From: Ligula intestinalis
Lineage: Eukaryota > Platyhelminthes > Cestoda > Diphyllobothriidea > Diphyllobothriidae
Direction: 5' to 3'
Assembly (NCBI GenBank): GCA_036362985.1
Contig: JAYGXS010000004.1
Span: forward strand, 15,285,884 to 15,349,883
Length of the DNA: 64,000 nucleotides
Part shown: one piece after another, positions 35,022-47,439 of the stretch
Position numbering within the stretch: the first letter of the stretch is position 1
Layout of the letters: each line of letters starts with the position of its first letter
The notes under the pieces: model-generated
Databases searched by the model: none
Seen by the model: the letters and a program-made list of their open reading frames with translations, nothing else
What the model was told of the DNA's origin: nothing
Program-made: the position numbers and the translations under genes

Positions 35022-35372
35022 GAAATCGTTGAAAGACACCAGATCCAAATGGCGCACAAGCCGACGACCACACTGCTAAATAAACTTTTACACTTTAAGG
35101 ATAAGGTTGGTTATTCGGGCAGAAAAGAGGTCGTTTACAAAATTTATTGCGGTAACTGCGATGCAATTTTTGTGGAAAAATAGGAAAGTTGACCTCAACA
35201 CGCTTACATAAACATCAATTCGCGGTAAAGTGGTATCACCGTATGTCTTAATTCGCCATGCATTCACTTCAAACTTTTCACACGTTTGCATGGGACCCAA
35301 CCACCAACAGTAGGCTCCTATCCATATAAGAAAGGCCGCGAATTTTTAGAGACAATTTAAACTAATGACTCA
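35022..35372 (+). pseudogene. Penelope-like element GIY-YIG fragment, second family
   Basis: One frame gives MAHKPTTTLLNKL, FKDKV and VVYKIYCGNCDAIFVEK, matching the linker and nuclease start of the fragment at 4809 (the YIG box is changed to FVE). After a stop and frame change come TRLHKHQFAVKW and finally KGREFLET. This belongs to a different PLE family from the adjacent 34228 copy, judged by the CxxC spacing and linker. Confidence 0.6.
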
Positions 35373-37394
35373 TGCATCAGTATGCCCGTTGAATTAGATT
35401 CGATGCCTGGAAAAAGCGTCAACTAGAAAAGCTTGCTATTGACCAAGGACGACAGAGCAATATTGATTTTTCGGTATGTTCGAAAATGTGCACTCTTCTA
35501 TGCACATTTGCCGCATGGCCGACGACGACCTCGTGTAACAGATTCGATAATTTACGATATATTTTGTCAAGGTTTTCCAAATCATTTCCTCTACTCAATT
35601 ATATTTCTTGGCATGCCACTTTTCAAAATGTACACATGTACATATTTTAGAACTTGTATTGGTTGAACCGAAATGAATACTTCTAGGAAATGGTGGCAAA
35701 ACCCAAGTATTTAACCTTTGTGGGTTTACCGGGCATTTCCATATCTGTGGGGCCGGGGCAGGAAGGGGTAAGTACTGGGTTTAGTAAGGTGGGCCTGTGA
35801 CAGCTGTCGAATTTGGTGTCTTATGGCTAGATGTGTGGTTCATGTTAATTCAGTTATAAGCATGCGTGCATGTGATCACTGTAAGGTTTGCATTTTTATA
35901 CGTCGGCATGGAAAAGGTAAATGAGGTTGACGCTGCACAGGTCAGATGTCAGTTATGGCTGCGCGCCCGGGGTAGTAGTGCACCATGATTTGACTGCTTC
36001 ATATCTAGTACCATAACCGATCGAAAAGAACAGCGTTAAATTGGCAAATTTGGCCAAAAAGGGGTTGCAAATTACACAAGGAAGGGCGCATCAGAGCAGA
36101 TTGTAAAGCGTTGTTGTTTTGTATAGCTTGGTCGGCTCTTCACGGTTAGAATGTTAAGTGCATAACATTTAACGTACGTGGAACTTAAAGTAGCGACGAG
36201 GAAACAAGAGACAACAGACCTTACCACGCCTAATTGAGGTAGTGACCCACAATGCACCCAGCTATCAAACCTGTCAAACCCACGAAAAGACTACTGCAGC
36301 GAAGAAATAATAGAAAAATCGATCAGCCCATGGTTGACTAGCTCGGCTAGCCAGTTGAGCATTGTTAAATTTGGCGAATTTACCGGTTTGGTAGTGGAGG
36401 CTTGACCACAATATCTAAAAACGTTTGGACCTGTTTCTGTGACTCCTTCCAATTGCTCAAAATAAAAGAGCCTAATTCAATCATCAGAATGTATCTTAAA
36501 ACGAACAGATTCAAAACTGCTTTATCTGCAGATGGTTATATGGTCCACTGAGCCGTACCATTGCGTTAGAAGGACATGGACGTGCATGAGGTGCAGTGAA
36601 TAAACAATCACTAGAAGGAAACCTATTACTCCCTCGCGACATCTCCGCAATCTTGGATCTTCTTAAAACGACCGTCTGACCCTATCTGGTCAGAAGTCTT
36701 GCAGGAAATCATCCTCTTGCAAGGCAGGTTCAATATAAGCGTTGCAATTATTGATCACCAGGAAATTACTCTGTCCGATTCAAAGAAGCTTTCGGTAAGC
36801 CCCATCCAAGCATGCAGGCTTGGTCATTAATAAACTCAGGCCATTGGTTGTTGGGTGATACCTTGTGGGATATAGTTATGCATTGGTAATTGAGAGTTCT
36901 TTCCCTTTCCCACACTAACGCTATTTTATCTGTGGATAAAATAATCAAAACGAAAGCAATCTTAATCGCCAATGCTCACCTTTCTTCATAAAAAGCAATG
37001 AAAACGTTCGTATTTATCACATGTTTATGAGCTCTCTCCTAAGAGTATTGACAACAGGAGATATAAGTTACTGGTGCTTGGTCCTCTGTCTGCGTTTCAG
37101 TTAAACTGCTGACCTGCCGTTTAAAAATAATCACGGAGGCCTGCGGCAGAAATTTTGCTTTCATCATAAATGTCTTTTAGTAATCTGCGTAAAGGCCCCC
37201 TATTTCTCCGCTCAATATAAACTTACTTTTCGGTAATCGTAACCACTACACTAACCTCTAAGACAGTCGGCAGTAGTATTGCTTATGCCTCCAAATAATA
37301 ACTAATGAACGGGACGAAATCCAACATCAAGAGCAGTGTATAACTCCAGATGTTATGTGCATAAATGACATTTAGATTTAGCTTTTTACTCTCC
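35373..37394. other. Anonymous region
   Basis: No gene, hammerhead or known repeat was recognised. Phrases around 35720-35780 and 36240-36290 may be weakly inverted relative to each other. Confidence 0.4.
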
Positions 37395-37525
37395 TGCGAA
37401 ATTATTTTCTGTTCGTAGTATACATCAGTATATGTAAGGTCTATAGGCAAAGACCAAATTGTATATTTTGGCTCAAAACCGTCAACCACTGCGAAATAAG
37501 CACTTGCTGCCAACAGACAGGTTTT
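37395..37525 (+). repeat. Partial third copy of the 37.6-kb inverted-repeat arm
   Basis: The stretch from TTTCTGTTCG through GTATATTTTGGCT and CGTCAACCACTGCGAAATA to GCTGCCAACAGAC repeats the inner part of the left arm at 37760-37870 in the same orientation. Confidence 0.7.
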
Positions 37526-37561
37526 AGTAGTATATACTGATGTTGTAACTTAGCGTATTAA

Positions 37562-38126
37562 CAGCCTAGGTAATAGCTAAATGGCCCAGACACGTGTTTT
37601 GTCGGGATTCTGCCGCTGCTGGACACAGCTGCGAGGAGTCCACCTCATCAGTGGGTCTTCCAGCTTTCCCTGTCTGCTTTCTGGTTGATAAACTGGTTTT
37701 GAAAGTTGAGCTGTTTAATCTTCTGAGGACGCGAACGTTCTCATTAGCTTGTGAAATTAGTTTCTGTTCGCTTTATACATCGGTATATTTAAGGTATGTA
37801 GGCGTAGACGGAAATTGTAAGTGTATATTTTGGCTGAAACCCGTCAACCACTGGTAGGTCTGTTGGCAGCAAGTGCATATTTCGCAGTGGTTGACGGGTT
37901 TCAGCCCAAATATACACTTATAATTTAGGTCTACACCTATAGACCTTACATATATTGACGTATACCGCTGACAGAAATTAATTTTTTCAGGAAATTGAAA
38001 AGCTGAACTTTCAAAACCGTTATGTTAACCAGAAAGCAAACGGAAAGTTTGTGGACTACTGATCAGGTGAATCCCTGGCAACTGTGTTAAGCACGGGTCT
38101 GGGCCTATTGGCTAGTACCTAGGCTG
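37562..38126. repeat. Long inverted repeat (foldback or MITE-like element)
   Basis: Left arm 37562-37853 and right arm 37885-38126 are reverse complements with ~30 bp between them. The ends are CAGCCTAGGTAATAGC and GCTAGTACCTAGGCTG, and the innermost block AAACCCGTCAACCACTG is perfect. The arms differ in length by ~50 bp through indels. No transposase is inside. With the partial copy at 37395, it looks like a multicopy family. Confidence 0.8.
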
Positions 38127-38970
38127 CCCGTATGGTAAGGGACAACTTTTAGATTGTTTTCGCAATTTCACGGGGAAGCAAACAAGTGAGGTTTACAAGA
38201 TTCCTTTCGAAGAAACCGGGAAAATGGAATATGAACTGGTAACGAAGTTTATGTCGGTAAGCAAACATTCTGCCCCGACAGAGCGCTCACGTCCGTGAAT
38301 CAAGCTAAAAGTGTAGTTAGTACTTCAAGTCATTACCACTTAAAATCCATGTCCATGCTCACTCAATTGCGATCAGACACGCATAAACTCATGTGGAAGC
38401 GATGATTTATGAATTGTATGTTAAGTTGTTAGGAGAATGACGCAAAGAGCACCTATGATAGCATCTGCATTTTTAAGTGATAATTGGCCCGAAGCCCGAG
38501 CACATGAACATCGTGACTTCATTTTGATAACCAGTCAAGTTTCGTGTTTTAGTGCGCAGAATTTGCTAACGTCTGCGTTTCTCTTTTACCAAGTAACACA
38601 GTGCCTAATGCTTTAACCTCAGCGCATGTGCACGATCCTGCAGGTGATATAACACATTACCTGAAATAATTATCCCATTTTCGACCTCTGTCACGGGCTT
38701 CCAAACCCACAAACAGATACTTGAAGCTTAAACTTGTGAACTTATTTGATTTACTACGTCACGGTGTGTTAGCGAAATTTCATTCGACATCTTTCTGGTG
38801 TTTTTGTTATTTGCCGCAATGTTTTTTACCTATTTCCTGAAATTATGTTCTGTCCTGCTTGAGATTCAATCAGACCCTCAGGCTCTCACAGCGCAGTATG
38901 TCCAAACTGAGGTACAATCATAATCAGCTGCAACGCTTGTTTGGCCCTGCACACAGACCCCATGCTTACA
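38127..38970. other. Anonymous region
   Basis: Nothing recognised. A 209-codon minus-strand frame at 38878-39507 has no family resemblance and a biased composition, so it is not called. Confidence 0.4.
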
Positions 38971-38973
38971 AGT

Positions 38974-39032
38974 CTTGGTTTTAACTGATGCTTGAAAAAC
39001 CCTCAAAAGGTTGAAACGATCAATTAACCAAG
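38974..39032 (+). ncRNA. Hammerhead-like motif with a core substitution
   Basis: CTTGGTT (38974-38980) and AACCAAG (39026-39032) form a perfect 7-bp outer stem I. Between them lie CUGAUGC (38985-38991, final A of the core replaced by C), a possible stem II AACC/GGUU and GAAA (39013-39016) followed by CGAUC. The order and spacing are those of a type I hammerhead, but the core change would disable it. Confidence 0.4.
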
Positions 39033-40289
39033 CCGCTGCCGACGCTGCCTCAAAGCAGCAAGGCCGATAGCTAATTTTCTGCAATTTTTGAGACAAATTT
39101 GTTCTTGCCGTCCTCGCATTGCCAAGGACGATGACCAGTCCCCAGTTTTTGCTTGGTGACTTTTTGGGGAGAAGAAAACTATTCCTTTTTATTGGGAAAA
39201 ACTGCCGGATGCAATTACATAAGCAAAAGATGCGATGCCATATTTCTATTGTCTTCTTGCTTAAAAAACTAATCCAGAAACTTCCAATCGGTCCAACTTT
39301 GAGGGAGAGTCTCATCAACGCAAAAGCATTGCGCATTAAACAGAACAAATTCCTTGTAAAATAAAAACAGATGTCGTACAGTATGACTCTAATTCTCTCA
39401 AGCGTACGTCGCATTAAAATTAAAACCAGATGACTTTTTTCCACAGATGTAACATTCGGTAAAGAAAAGACAGGTTGGTGGTTTGATTTAATCAGATGGG
39501 TTTCCACGTGCCAGTTTTCTTGGTTATTTTTATGATGCCGAAGAGTGTTGAAAAGCCGTTTCGCAAACCGGCCGTAACTATCTCCGTTTATAATGCATAT
39601 TTAAATTTATAATCTTGAATGAATGTCCCCAGAAGTTGATCGGTGACTTCTTTGGGATGGTTTACTGAAAGATACACCTATGGCTGTACGATGTCAGACA
39701 CGTTTCAGGAGACTTAAGAAATCAACTTCGGCCAAGTTTCACATTCAATAATCTCTTGGATCTGTCCCAACGTACGTAAAAGAAAAAAACCTAGTCCTAA
39801 CCGCAGGGACGCAAGAATAGTTACTATCAACTCCTGTTTTCCTGGAGACGATTTTCATACAGCCTCCGTGAAATCTGTATGTTACTGAAAGTGCTCACAA
39901 ATATAAAAAGGAATGCATCTGTGGGATACTTCAGCTTTTCTATAGAGTTTTTCAAAAATTGTTGTCGAAGATAACTAGAAGCTGCCTGATTATCCGGCAT
40001 TAATTGTGCATGGTATCACAAATGCATTTATAGTTGTTGCTTTTGACCTGGTATGCGGATTGTGATATGGCAAGAACCAAGTTTCAGGAAGAGGCGCCAG
40101 CGACGAAGAATCAGAATTTTTATCACATTGCGTAGTTCTTTTGTCTCTTTTTTTGCAAGATTTATGTATTCTACTCAAACAACATAGAAGGCTGCCCAAA
40201 ATTTTAAAAAATAAAGACTCAGTTCATTTTTTTTTCTTACCAAAAAAACACAAGCAGCATTCAAATTAGGCACAATCAAGAGCGAAGGT

Positions 40290-40550
40290 AGTGTGTTTCC
40301 TTATGTGAATGTGGTGGTTATAACTCACAGTGCGTAGGTCCTTGCCCCCTCCCATCTCAGGTCTTCTTGACTTTGTTTTAAAACGAGTCTCGGGTGGGGG
40401 AGTAGAAATAAAATGACGTAGATACACCGCAAGTCTGCTTTTACTATAATCCAGCGGAAGGCACCGTTCCTGTATCAGGCTTTGTGGACCATACGGTGGA
40501 AATCGCCAAAATCGATAGTCAAACTGTCGTATGATTTTGTGGTCTGTGCC
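40290..40550 (+). repeat. Dispersed repeat R1, copy 1
   Basis: It shares ordered blocks with 41385-41700 and 47440-47620, most clearly CATACGGTGGA, ATCGATAGTCAAACTGTCGT and an upstream CGCAAGTC. No coding sequence; the kind of element is unknown. Confidence 0.5.
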
Positions 40551-40679
40551 CTCGAACCTATAGGGGTCTAAGCAGTGGCGGACGGCCATACTGGCTGTCC
40601 ACTCCACACCCCTTCTTTGTTCAATGCCCGCAGCCGTCGACGTCATGCGTCTTTGCAGACGTCTGTTTTACTTGCTGAT

Positions 40680-41345
40680 GTGAAGGCCACTTGACGGATA
40701 TTCACTGACTCACACTTGTGCTCCACACACGCCAATATACGCGCGTTCAAATAAGCACGCCTGTTTAAGTGCCACTCGAGCACGACAAGCCACGGCCAAG
40801 CAGCAGGGGACCTTTTTATAGGCGACATCTCCTCGGGCAATTGCTAAACACCCATAACTTAAAACTTGAACTTGCTTCACAATCCTACATAAGCAACTTT
40901 CATCACCCTACACGACACAGAAAGACTCTCTCAGGTCTGGCTGGACGCAGTCAGCACTAAGCCTGGCATCGCCGGTGGCCACTGCCATTTGATACATCAA
41001 TATGCAGTGCTATACATGCTAACCAAATCCTTCTAGTGACTCTTGCTCTTTACCTCCAACCTGCCATTCGGTGTGATGATTGTAGTGATCAGAACACAAC
41101 CATGGTCTTCACTCCTACAAATTGGTGACCCCGACGTGATCTGAACACGCGACAACAACTTCTGAAATGGCTGGCAACTCTTCACTCAAATTCACTGTAC
41201 TATTTCCCTGGTGTCACCCATAATGCCCACGGCTAAGCAAAGCCGACATGCTGTCGCGAATCGAGATTGACGTCTTCAACAAACGTCCGCCATTAATGTC
41301 CAGGTTGAACCCCAAAAAAGTTATCTGGATAATTCCTTCAGCTGT
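40680..41345 (+). mobile_element. 5' end of a gypsy-like LTR retrotransposon
   Basis: A putative LTR (about 40680-41120) with TTTTTATAGG as a possible TATA box near 40811 is followed at once by a primer-binding site. The downstream leader resembles the interior of the 1811-3410 element (GAACAC, CAACTTCTG, TGGCTG, then CGACATGCTGTCG and ATTGACGTCTTCAAC), so both belong to one lineage. No gag-pol frame follows; the second LTR was not found. The 5' LTR boundary is uncertain. Confidence 0.55.
41123..41140 (+). promoter_or_regulatory. Primer-binding site matching tRNA-Trp
   Basis: TGGTGACCCCGACGTGAT sits just after the putative LTR end. From memory it is complementary to the 3' end of eukaryotic tRNA-Trp, the primer for minus-strand synthesis in several gypsy-like elements. 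Confidence 0.7.
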
Positions 41346-41384
41346 GTTGCTATCCTCTCACACCTCTTCTGTGAAAGATACATT

Positions 41385-41700
41385 CGTTTGCCCCTGAAGA
41401 ACGAAGTGGGAGGGGTGTACAGTCATTATAGCCGTCCGCCACAAGTCAGTCATTGGGAGTAGGAGGCCCCGCCGACCACCTGTGCGCGATCCTGTCTCCG
41501 GCCTCCTTGACTGCCTCATGACATCCGACGCAGGTCGGTAAGGGATGAAAGAGAGTGCGGTGGATGCTGCGCAAGCATGCATTCACTTAAAATGAATTTA
41601 CGCGCAAGTCGCTGTCCTTGCACGGCCCTGCTGCAGAGCATACGGTGGACCTCACCGAAAGCAACGGCCAAACTGTCATGTCATCGTGTCTTCATTTTAT
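41385..41700 (+). repeat. Dispersed repeat R1, copy 2
   Basis: Blocks CATACGGTGGACCTCACCG and CAACGGCCAAACTGTCATG match R1 copies at 40480 and 47570; GTGCGGTGGATGCT matches GTGCGATGGACGCT at 47497. Confidence 0.55.
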
Positions 41701-43620
41701 TTGGTTTTGTTGGCTCCTTTGTTGGTTTGCCTCCTGTCAGGCCGCAATGAATGGAAAAACGGTTTTTGTCATCGCGGGGAATGGATTTTAAATTTTTAAA
41801 TGCGGCAGGATGGTATACCATTCAAAATGTAGGCGCCTGCATGGATTGCGCAAGATGTTAGCCCACAACGCCGTTCCCTGAACGATATAAATGAATACCA
41901 AACACACGTTTTGGCGAAGGAATTTCTGACTGTTAACGGCGTGATATTTTGTTTCCTTTGTTTATCAGATGCCGCTGCAATGCATACAGAGAGCCATGAA
42001 TCATGGGGGGTGATTTCATCGTGTGAAAATCCTCCACTTAACCTGGTAGTCAGTACATGCTTAATGGCTCTTCCATGTCTGGGTATAGTCTAGCAATTCT
42101 TCCCGCTTAGTTGTTAACGCATCACTAACACCTGCGTTTTTGACTGCTGCCGAAAACTTTCACAACGGCATCGATGAGAGCTGGAAATTTACGGCTGAAT
42201 AAAATACGGAGAAGAAGGATTAAATAAGTGAACCAATCTTTGCCTCTACTGTTGTAGTAGAACTAAATAAACGATAAAATAAGTAATCGTAAAAGAAAAT
42301 ATTCAAGACAATAACACTTATACAAAAAAACGATTCCTTCAAAAGTTGAGTAGCCATAGAGGAATTTCAAAGTGTGCAGTCCAAATAGGTTGTTGCAGGG
42401 ACAATCATTTTCCTGTAGGGTAAAGTAGCCGCTAATACACTATCAGTGTCACTAAAAACAAACTTATTTTAGTCTGAGCAACTACGCATTCAGATGGGTA
42501 GTTCGGCGCCGACGTAGGATAAGGCTCAGCATTTGCAAGAAGATTGCTGCTTAATGTGAAGTGAAGATAACAAAACTAGAAAATACTCTAGAAACTAATT
42601 GTGACTAATCAGTAATAACGAGCCAGCTAGCCAGCATGTAAATAATAGATTCCGATATAAATTTCCACAGAACGCACGGGCATATGTTTGATTCTTTATC
42701 ATCGATAGTAATAAAAGCGTCTTAGTTCTTGAAAAGCAATACATATATCATGTTTTTTCTCATCGGAATATGTTTATTTTTCGGCTGAATTGCTGATCGA
42801 TAAAGTCAGTTCTCGTTTTGACAAAGCACAGCCGGCCTAGCTGTCCGAAACGTCAGTAAAAAAAGAAGCATGTTCTGGTGAAAAAATGGTTCTAAGGCAG
42901 TAACTCTTGCTTTATCAATATTTAAACAGTATATTTATACATTCATTTGTCCGATGCTGAAAAGCTCTATAACCTTGGTTGAGTTGGGACCCACGAGAGC
43001 AGTTAAAGTGATTGACTTCGACCAAAGCTCTAACCACACATGTTAAGACCGGGGCCATACATTTAAGTAAATTTCGGATAAAGTTACCCGCCAATGTTCG
43101 TCAACGTATGGAATCCAACAAACAGTAATCATACAAATAGGAGATTAATAGGCCTTACTATGGTGACATAAACGTTTATATACACACTTCCCATTTCCGG
43201 ACAGAAGAAACCATATCGCAGTGGGTTAAGTCAATAGGAAAAATACGTTGCCGCTGCGGTCTTTAGGTCCGATTCCGTATGGAAAATGCAAAAGCTGGAC
43301 ACTAGGTGGGGAAAAAATAGTACAGAGTTAGCGAATAATAGGCTGGAGGGACTTGACAGTCAGATAAGCAGGCGTTCACATGCTTAGAGGGGCGGCAGCA
43401 TAAAAATAAAATGCACGACAGTTGTCACAGTGATGTCTTGTGTGAGTCAAACTCATGAAGGTGAAAGGCCGAACGGGATTTGGGTAGGCAGGCGCCGGTT
43501 ACGTGCACAGACGCTAACAGGCGCGAGAGGCGAGGGTTTGAGAGATGCACGCAGATTTAGGTCACTTAAATGTCATCTCAAATTTTCTACCTATTTCTAG
43601 AATACTTCCTTAAAGGTATC
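41701..43620. other. AT-rich region with one hammerhead remnant
   Basis: At 42833-42872 (plus) ACAGC/GCUGU could be a stem II, followed by CGAAACGUCAG as in PLE hammerheads, but the CUGANGA box reads UUGACAA. Otherwise nothing recognised. Confidence 0.35.
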
Positions 43621-43629
43621 CTTTTTGAA

Positions 43630-43795
43630 AACCCGTTTCTGCTATTGTTTTTCACTCATGTCGCTGAGGAATAATCCGCGATGGATGTCGAAACGTCAGA
43701 CGAATGAACGTATCATCCTAGCGATCAAGTCTTCTTCTTCTCAATTGATTCCTGGGACTCGCATGATCGTTTGTATTGGCAACTTTATTACTGCA
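43630..43795 (+). repeat. Hammerhead-like repeat, copy 1
   Basis: CUGAGGA (43664-43670), a stem II AUCC/GGAU, GAAA (43690-43693) and then self-complementary ACGU with C. TCG before the core can partly pair with the 3' side. The flanking sequence AACCCGTTTCTGCTA through GATTCCTGG recurs at 44067, and partly, inverted, at 51028-51150. Confidence 0.5.
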
Positions 43796-44066
43796 ACTTG
43801 GGGCAAAATTATCACTAATTAGCCAAAACAACTCGTCACTTGGGGAACGGACAGGCCACCGCCTCATCTTACGCCAACATCGGAGAGCCAAACGGCCGAG
43901 AAATCATCACGCCCGAGCCCATCACCCCTGATGAAATTTCAAAAGGTCAGAACCCGCGTGCCGTCCAACAAACTATCCACGCTCAAGAAGGCAAATAACG
44001 TAAATTGTCGCTGCATGTTTGTAGTAAGGACTGTATCCTATGAATACAGCAAACTGCTATGCATGC
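43796..44066 (+). other. Spacer between the two hammerhead-like repeats
   Basis: GC-richer than its surroundings. One plus frame of ~55 codons without a stop (ASSYANIGEPNGREIITPE) is not recognised. It would be the body of a ~439-bp tandem unit. Confidence 0.3.
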
Positions 44067-44190
44067 ATAACCCGTTTCTGCTACGGTTTCCTACTCATGC
44101 TTCTGATGACGAATCCGCGACGGATGTCGAAACTTCAGGCGAATACACGCATTGTCCCAGCAATCGAGTCTTTTCCTTTTCTCAATATTA
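44067..44190 (+). repeat. Hammerhead-like repeat, copy 2
   Basis: CUGAUGA (44103-44109), stem II AUCCG/CGGAU, GAAA (44129-44132) and ACUUC. It lies 439 bp after the equivalent bases of copy 1. GCUU before the core can pair with AGGC after the predicted cleavage base. Confidence 0.5.
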
Positions 44191-47100
44191 ATTTTTTTTT
44201 TGTGCTTCGAAAGGAATCCCTGAAACCAGCTCAGTGCTTAGGCCAAGGTTAATGGATAACTTGATAACAAAAGTTAAAGCTCCTTGACATTAACGACAAT
44301 TATTAGGTGAGTGCTCAAGGCAGCGTGGTATGTGGTCTGGTCGCGTTAGCATTTTCGGAAAACCCAGTTTACACGCTCACATATTCAAAACTGACAAGGA
44401 GGTGATACCTTTTTGTCAAACGCTCCGTTAAACCTATTTATAGAGATGGTTACTGTGTTTGCACAATAAAATGTGGCAGATAAAAGAAAGTGGTCATTTG
44501 TTACATTTCAGAGGATTTTTATTATGACACTTTCAACACTGGCTACGCATCCAAAAGTATTCCTACTACCGGATAGTAAAAACACCTTCAAATACATAAT
44601 TGAGGCCCCCTAGGGTGCCTTTTATTGTATTCAAACCCCAACGCTCGGAAGCAGTTCATTGTTAAAAAGTTCTTTTCGCATTCATTAACCAATCGGGATG
44701 GTGGATGTTAATGGTTTTGCACTCAATTCGCCTTCGTTCGTTCCATAGTTAAATTTCCTGCAAACTCTGCAGTAGAGAAAAGCCACTCAAATAACTTCCA
44801 ATCGCTGAGTTAGACGACGCTGAGCTCATGCACCAAGAGGAATCCTAGCTGAACCACGCACCCTGAAGCAATAAAATAATAATATAATCAATATGCATTT
44901 CATGCGCGTAAATAGGTCAATCTATAGGCAGGGGTATATTAAAAGATTTCTGTACCCTATACGTCCATCCTTATTTGCCGGCTGTTCTACCCATTACCTT
45001 ATGGAAAGACAGAGTAAGTAAAAGTCGTCGGCTTTAATGTGAACCCTCTTACTCAGAAAATTAACCAATAAAATCTTTGACTCCTCTCTCTCTCTCTCTC
45101 CGCCAGATGACTAGAATCATTCCGTCTAAACGCAGCTGGCGGAAGCGAAATTTTGCACTCAGTCTAAAAAGGGTTACTTTTTCTCGGGCAGCCTTTCCCA
45201 AAAACCCTACATGGGCGTATCAGACAGTTTCAGTGCAAACGCTTTTTGCATGCTTTGGTCTGATGTTTTTTGCCCTTTTGGAGGAACAGCACAGAAATGA
45301 AGACGGCACCTTCTGGTCTTCCAAAAGCCCTGACGTTTATAGTTCAACACCACCAGGACCGTTACCAGAAATAGGCATGCATATTCTATGGATGTCCGGC
45401 AAATCTCGGGCCTCCGTGACGTTCTCGCATGTCCCTCAAGCCCATGAAAGTAAGAAAAGAAACTAGACTGCACAAAATAGCAACGGCAGCTGGGAATGCA
45501 AATTGCACAACAAATACATTTAGAAGTATTGGCAAGGTAAGGAAGGCGTTTTACCGACTATTAGTGTCAATACAAGTAAGCAGAACATTCAGCGTGCACA
45601 GCAACGTATGCACCTGGAATGCAGGAAATCGCTTCTTCTTCCAACATTAACCCTTTCACTGTGTCCTCGGTAGGAAGACGGTGGTAAGCACCATAGAAAC
45701 TGACCTGCCATCAAGAGGTATGTAGAAAACGATTTTCAGAAAATTTTCCCGATTGGCTTTCGCTGTGAATCCGACTGAACTTCAAACTTCACCGAAAGAT
45801 CCCGGGAATTACATCAAATTTTGGTTAAGTAACGGAACAAAAAACTTCAGTCCCGGAGGGTGCAGTTGACAATGTGGAATGTGGCCCTGAAGTTGCCTGG
45901 GCAGATTCCGTTTGGAGTTGTCGCATGTCGCTCCGTAATCAAAAGCTATTAAATGGCCGAAAACATAGAGAAATGAAGTTGCAGTGTTCGCTTTCGGCCA
46001 TAATATCATCGACAGTGAACGATATTTTAATGTATGCAGCTGACTGCTGATTCCAGCAGTAACAAAATTCAATTTTCAACCAGAGGTGGTAGTAGCAAGC
46101 CCCCTGCATTCGTCTATTCTCTAAAGTCTGATGTTTTGTTTATGTTAGAAAATGTCCCTTATCGATTTATTCTTCGTGCAATTAAGATAAGATTACAATG
46201 CGCGATTAAAACTAGAAGTTTTAAATGCAGAAATTTCGAAAATATTTTCCAACGCAACACAATAGTATGTGTGCTGGCAAATCTGGCAGGACTACAGTGG
46301 AGCATTTCGACATTTAAAATATTTCTTTACCAGAAAAAAAGTATACTAAGAGGAAACTTGCAAGACCGGTTGTAAAAGGTTAATCCATGCAATTTATCCG
46401 AGAAAATAAATCAGGCTGTTAAGTAAGTTTCAGGAGCATCGTATCTCGCTTACTTCACATTATGTCAACGCTGTCTTCATTAATTTTTTTATTGTAGTTG
46501 TGTTTGAAGGAGGAGATTTTTAAATCCACGGCTTAAACTGTTTTTGTTTGCTCAATGCGACGTTTTTTAGCAGTTTTATCTGCTGGATGAAACAGGATGC
46601 GTTACACAATCACCTAAGATGAAGATGAGGAAGCTAGTGAGCACATATTTACATCTCTTGACACAGTTATAGGAAAGTATAATTTGATTCTGGGGGATGT
46701 TGCACCTTTTTTTTGACAAGAGACGTTCTGTAAATTCCCATCTGGAGCTAGGTATTGTATTGAGTCTAAATAGCTTGAAAATGGCAAGTGGCGGTTCATT
46801 GTAACATAAGGACATGCGAGAACTTTATATGTTATTTAATAATGGTTTTCCGGTATTGCAATATATAGCTTGGGACTGCATACTGGGTACCAATTTCCTA
46901 TATGCACATACTGGTCATACTAGAACAGACTATTCGTTTCTCTTTGTAAAGATGATTACTAGGATAAGCGCTTCTAGCAGTGGCATATTACTTTTAACAG
47001 CAGTATCCAAGTCCTCGTAGTTTAAACTTAGCAAAATCTGACACAGTTTCGGTGAACAAAAGTGAAAGGATGGAAACCATTGCAAGCCCTCATGTTCTCC

Positions 47101-47439
47101 AGACCTCAAACATATATCTATTTGGAATAGAAACACTCAGATTAACGCTCCTATTTCAGACTGAGGGGACCTGAGATCCAGCGTTGAATAAAATCAGCGT
47201 CACCTATTTTTTGTATTTGCATCAGTAAAAGTGTCCGTACTATTATCATTCAGGTTCATTGCTAGTAAGTGTAAGTAGTAGTAGTAGTAGTATAAGTGTT
47301 AGCAGAAGCAGTCTCATTCTTCGTGTCTGTCTTGGTAGTGGTTGAAGTTGAATGGGGGTAGGTAGTGCGGAGGCAACATTGCAGAAGTCTACTGTAAATT
47401 AAGATTTAATCACGCGACGTTCTGACCTGCACTGGAGAA
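44191..47439. other. Anonymous region with microsatellites
   Basis: A (CT)n run at 45083-45101 and an (AGT)n run at 47274-47292. A 129-codon plus frame at 45077-45466 starts inside the CT run and matches no known family; it is not called as a gene. Confidence 0.4.

Noticed and set aside
35720..36290. Possible inverted repeat
   Set aside because: Only short, gapped matches such as GTGGGTTT could be aligned by eye.
38878..39507. 209-codon minus-strand open frame
   Set aside because: No recognisable domain, cysteine- and phenylalanine-rich patches typical of chance frames, and a hammerhead-like motif on the opposite strand overlaps it.
42833..42872. ACAGC/GCUGU stem followed by CGAAACGUCAG
   Set aside because: The CUGANGA box has at least two changes (UUGACAA), so it is at most a relic.
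45077..45466. 129-codon plus-strand open frame
   Set aside because: Starts inside a CT microsatellite and shows no family resemblance or splice context.
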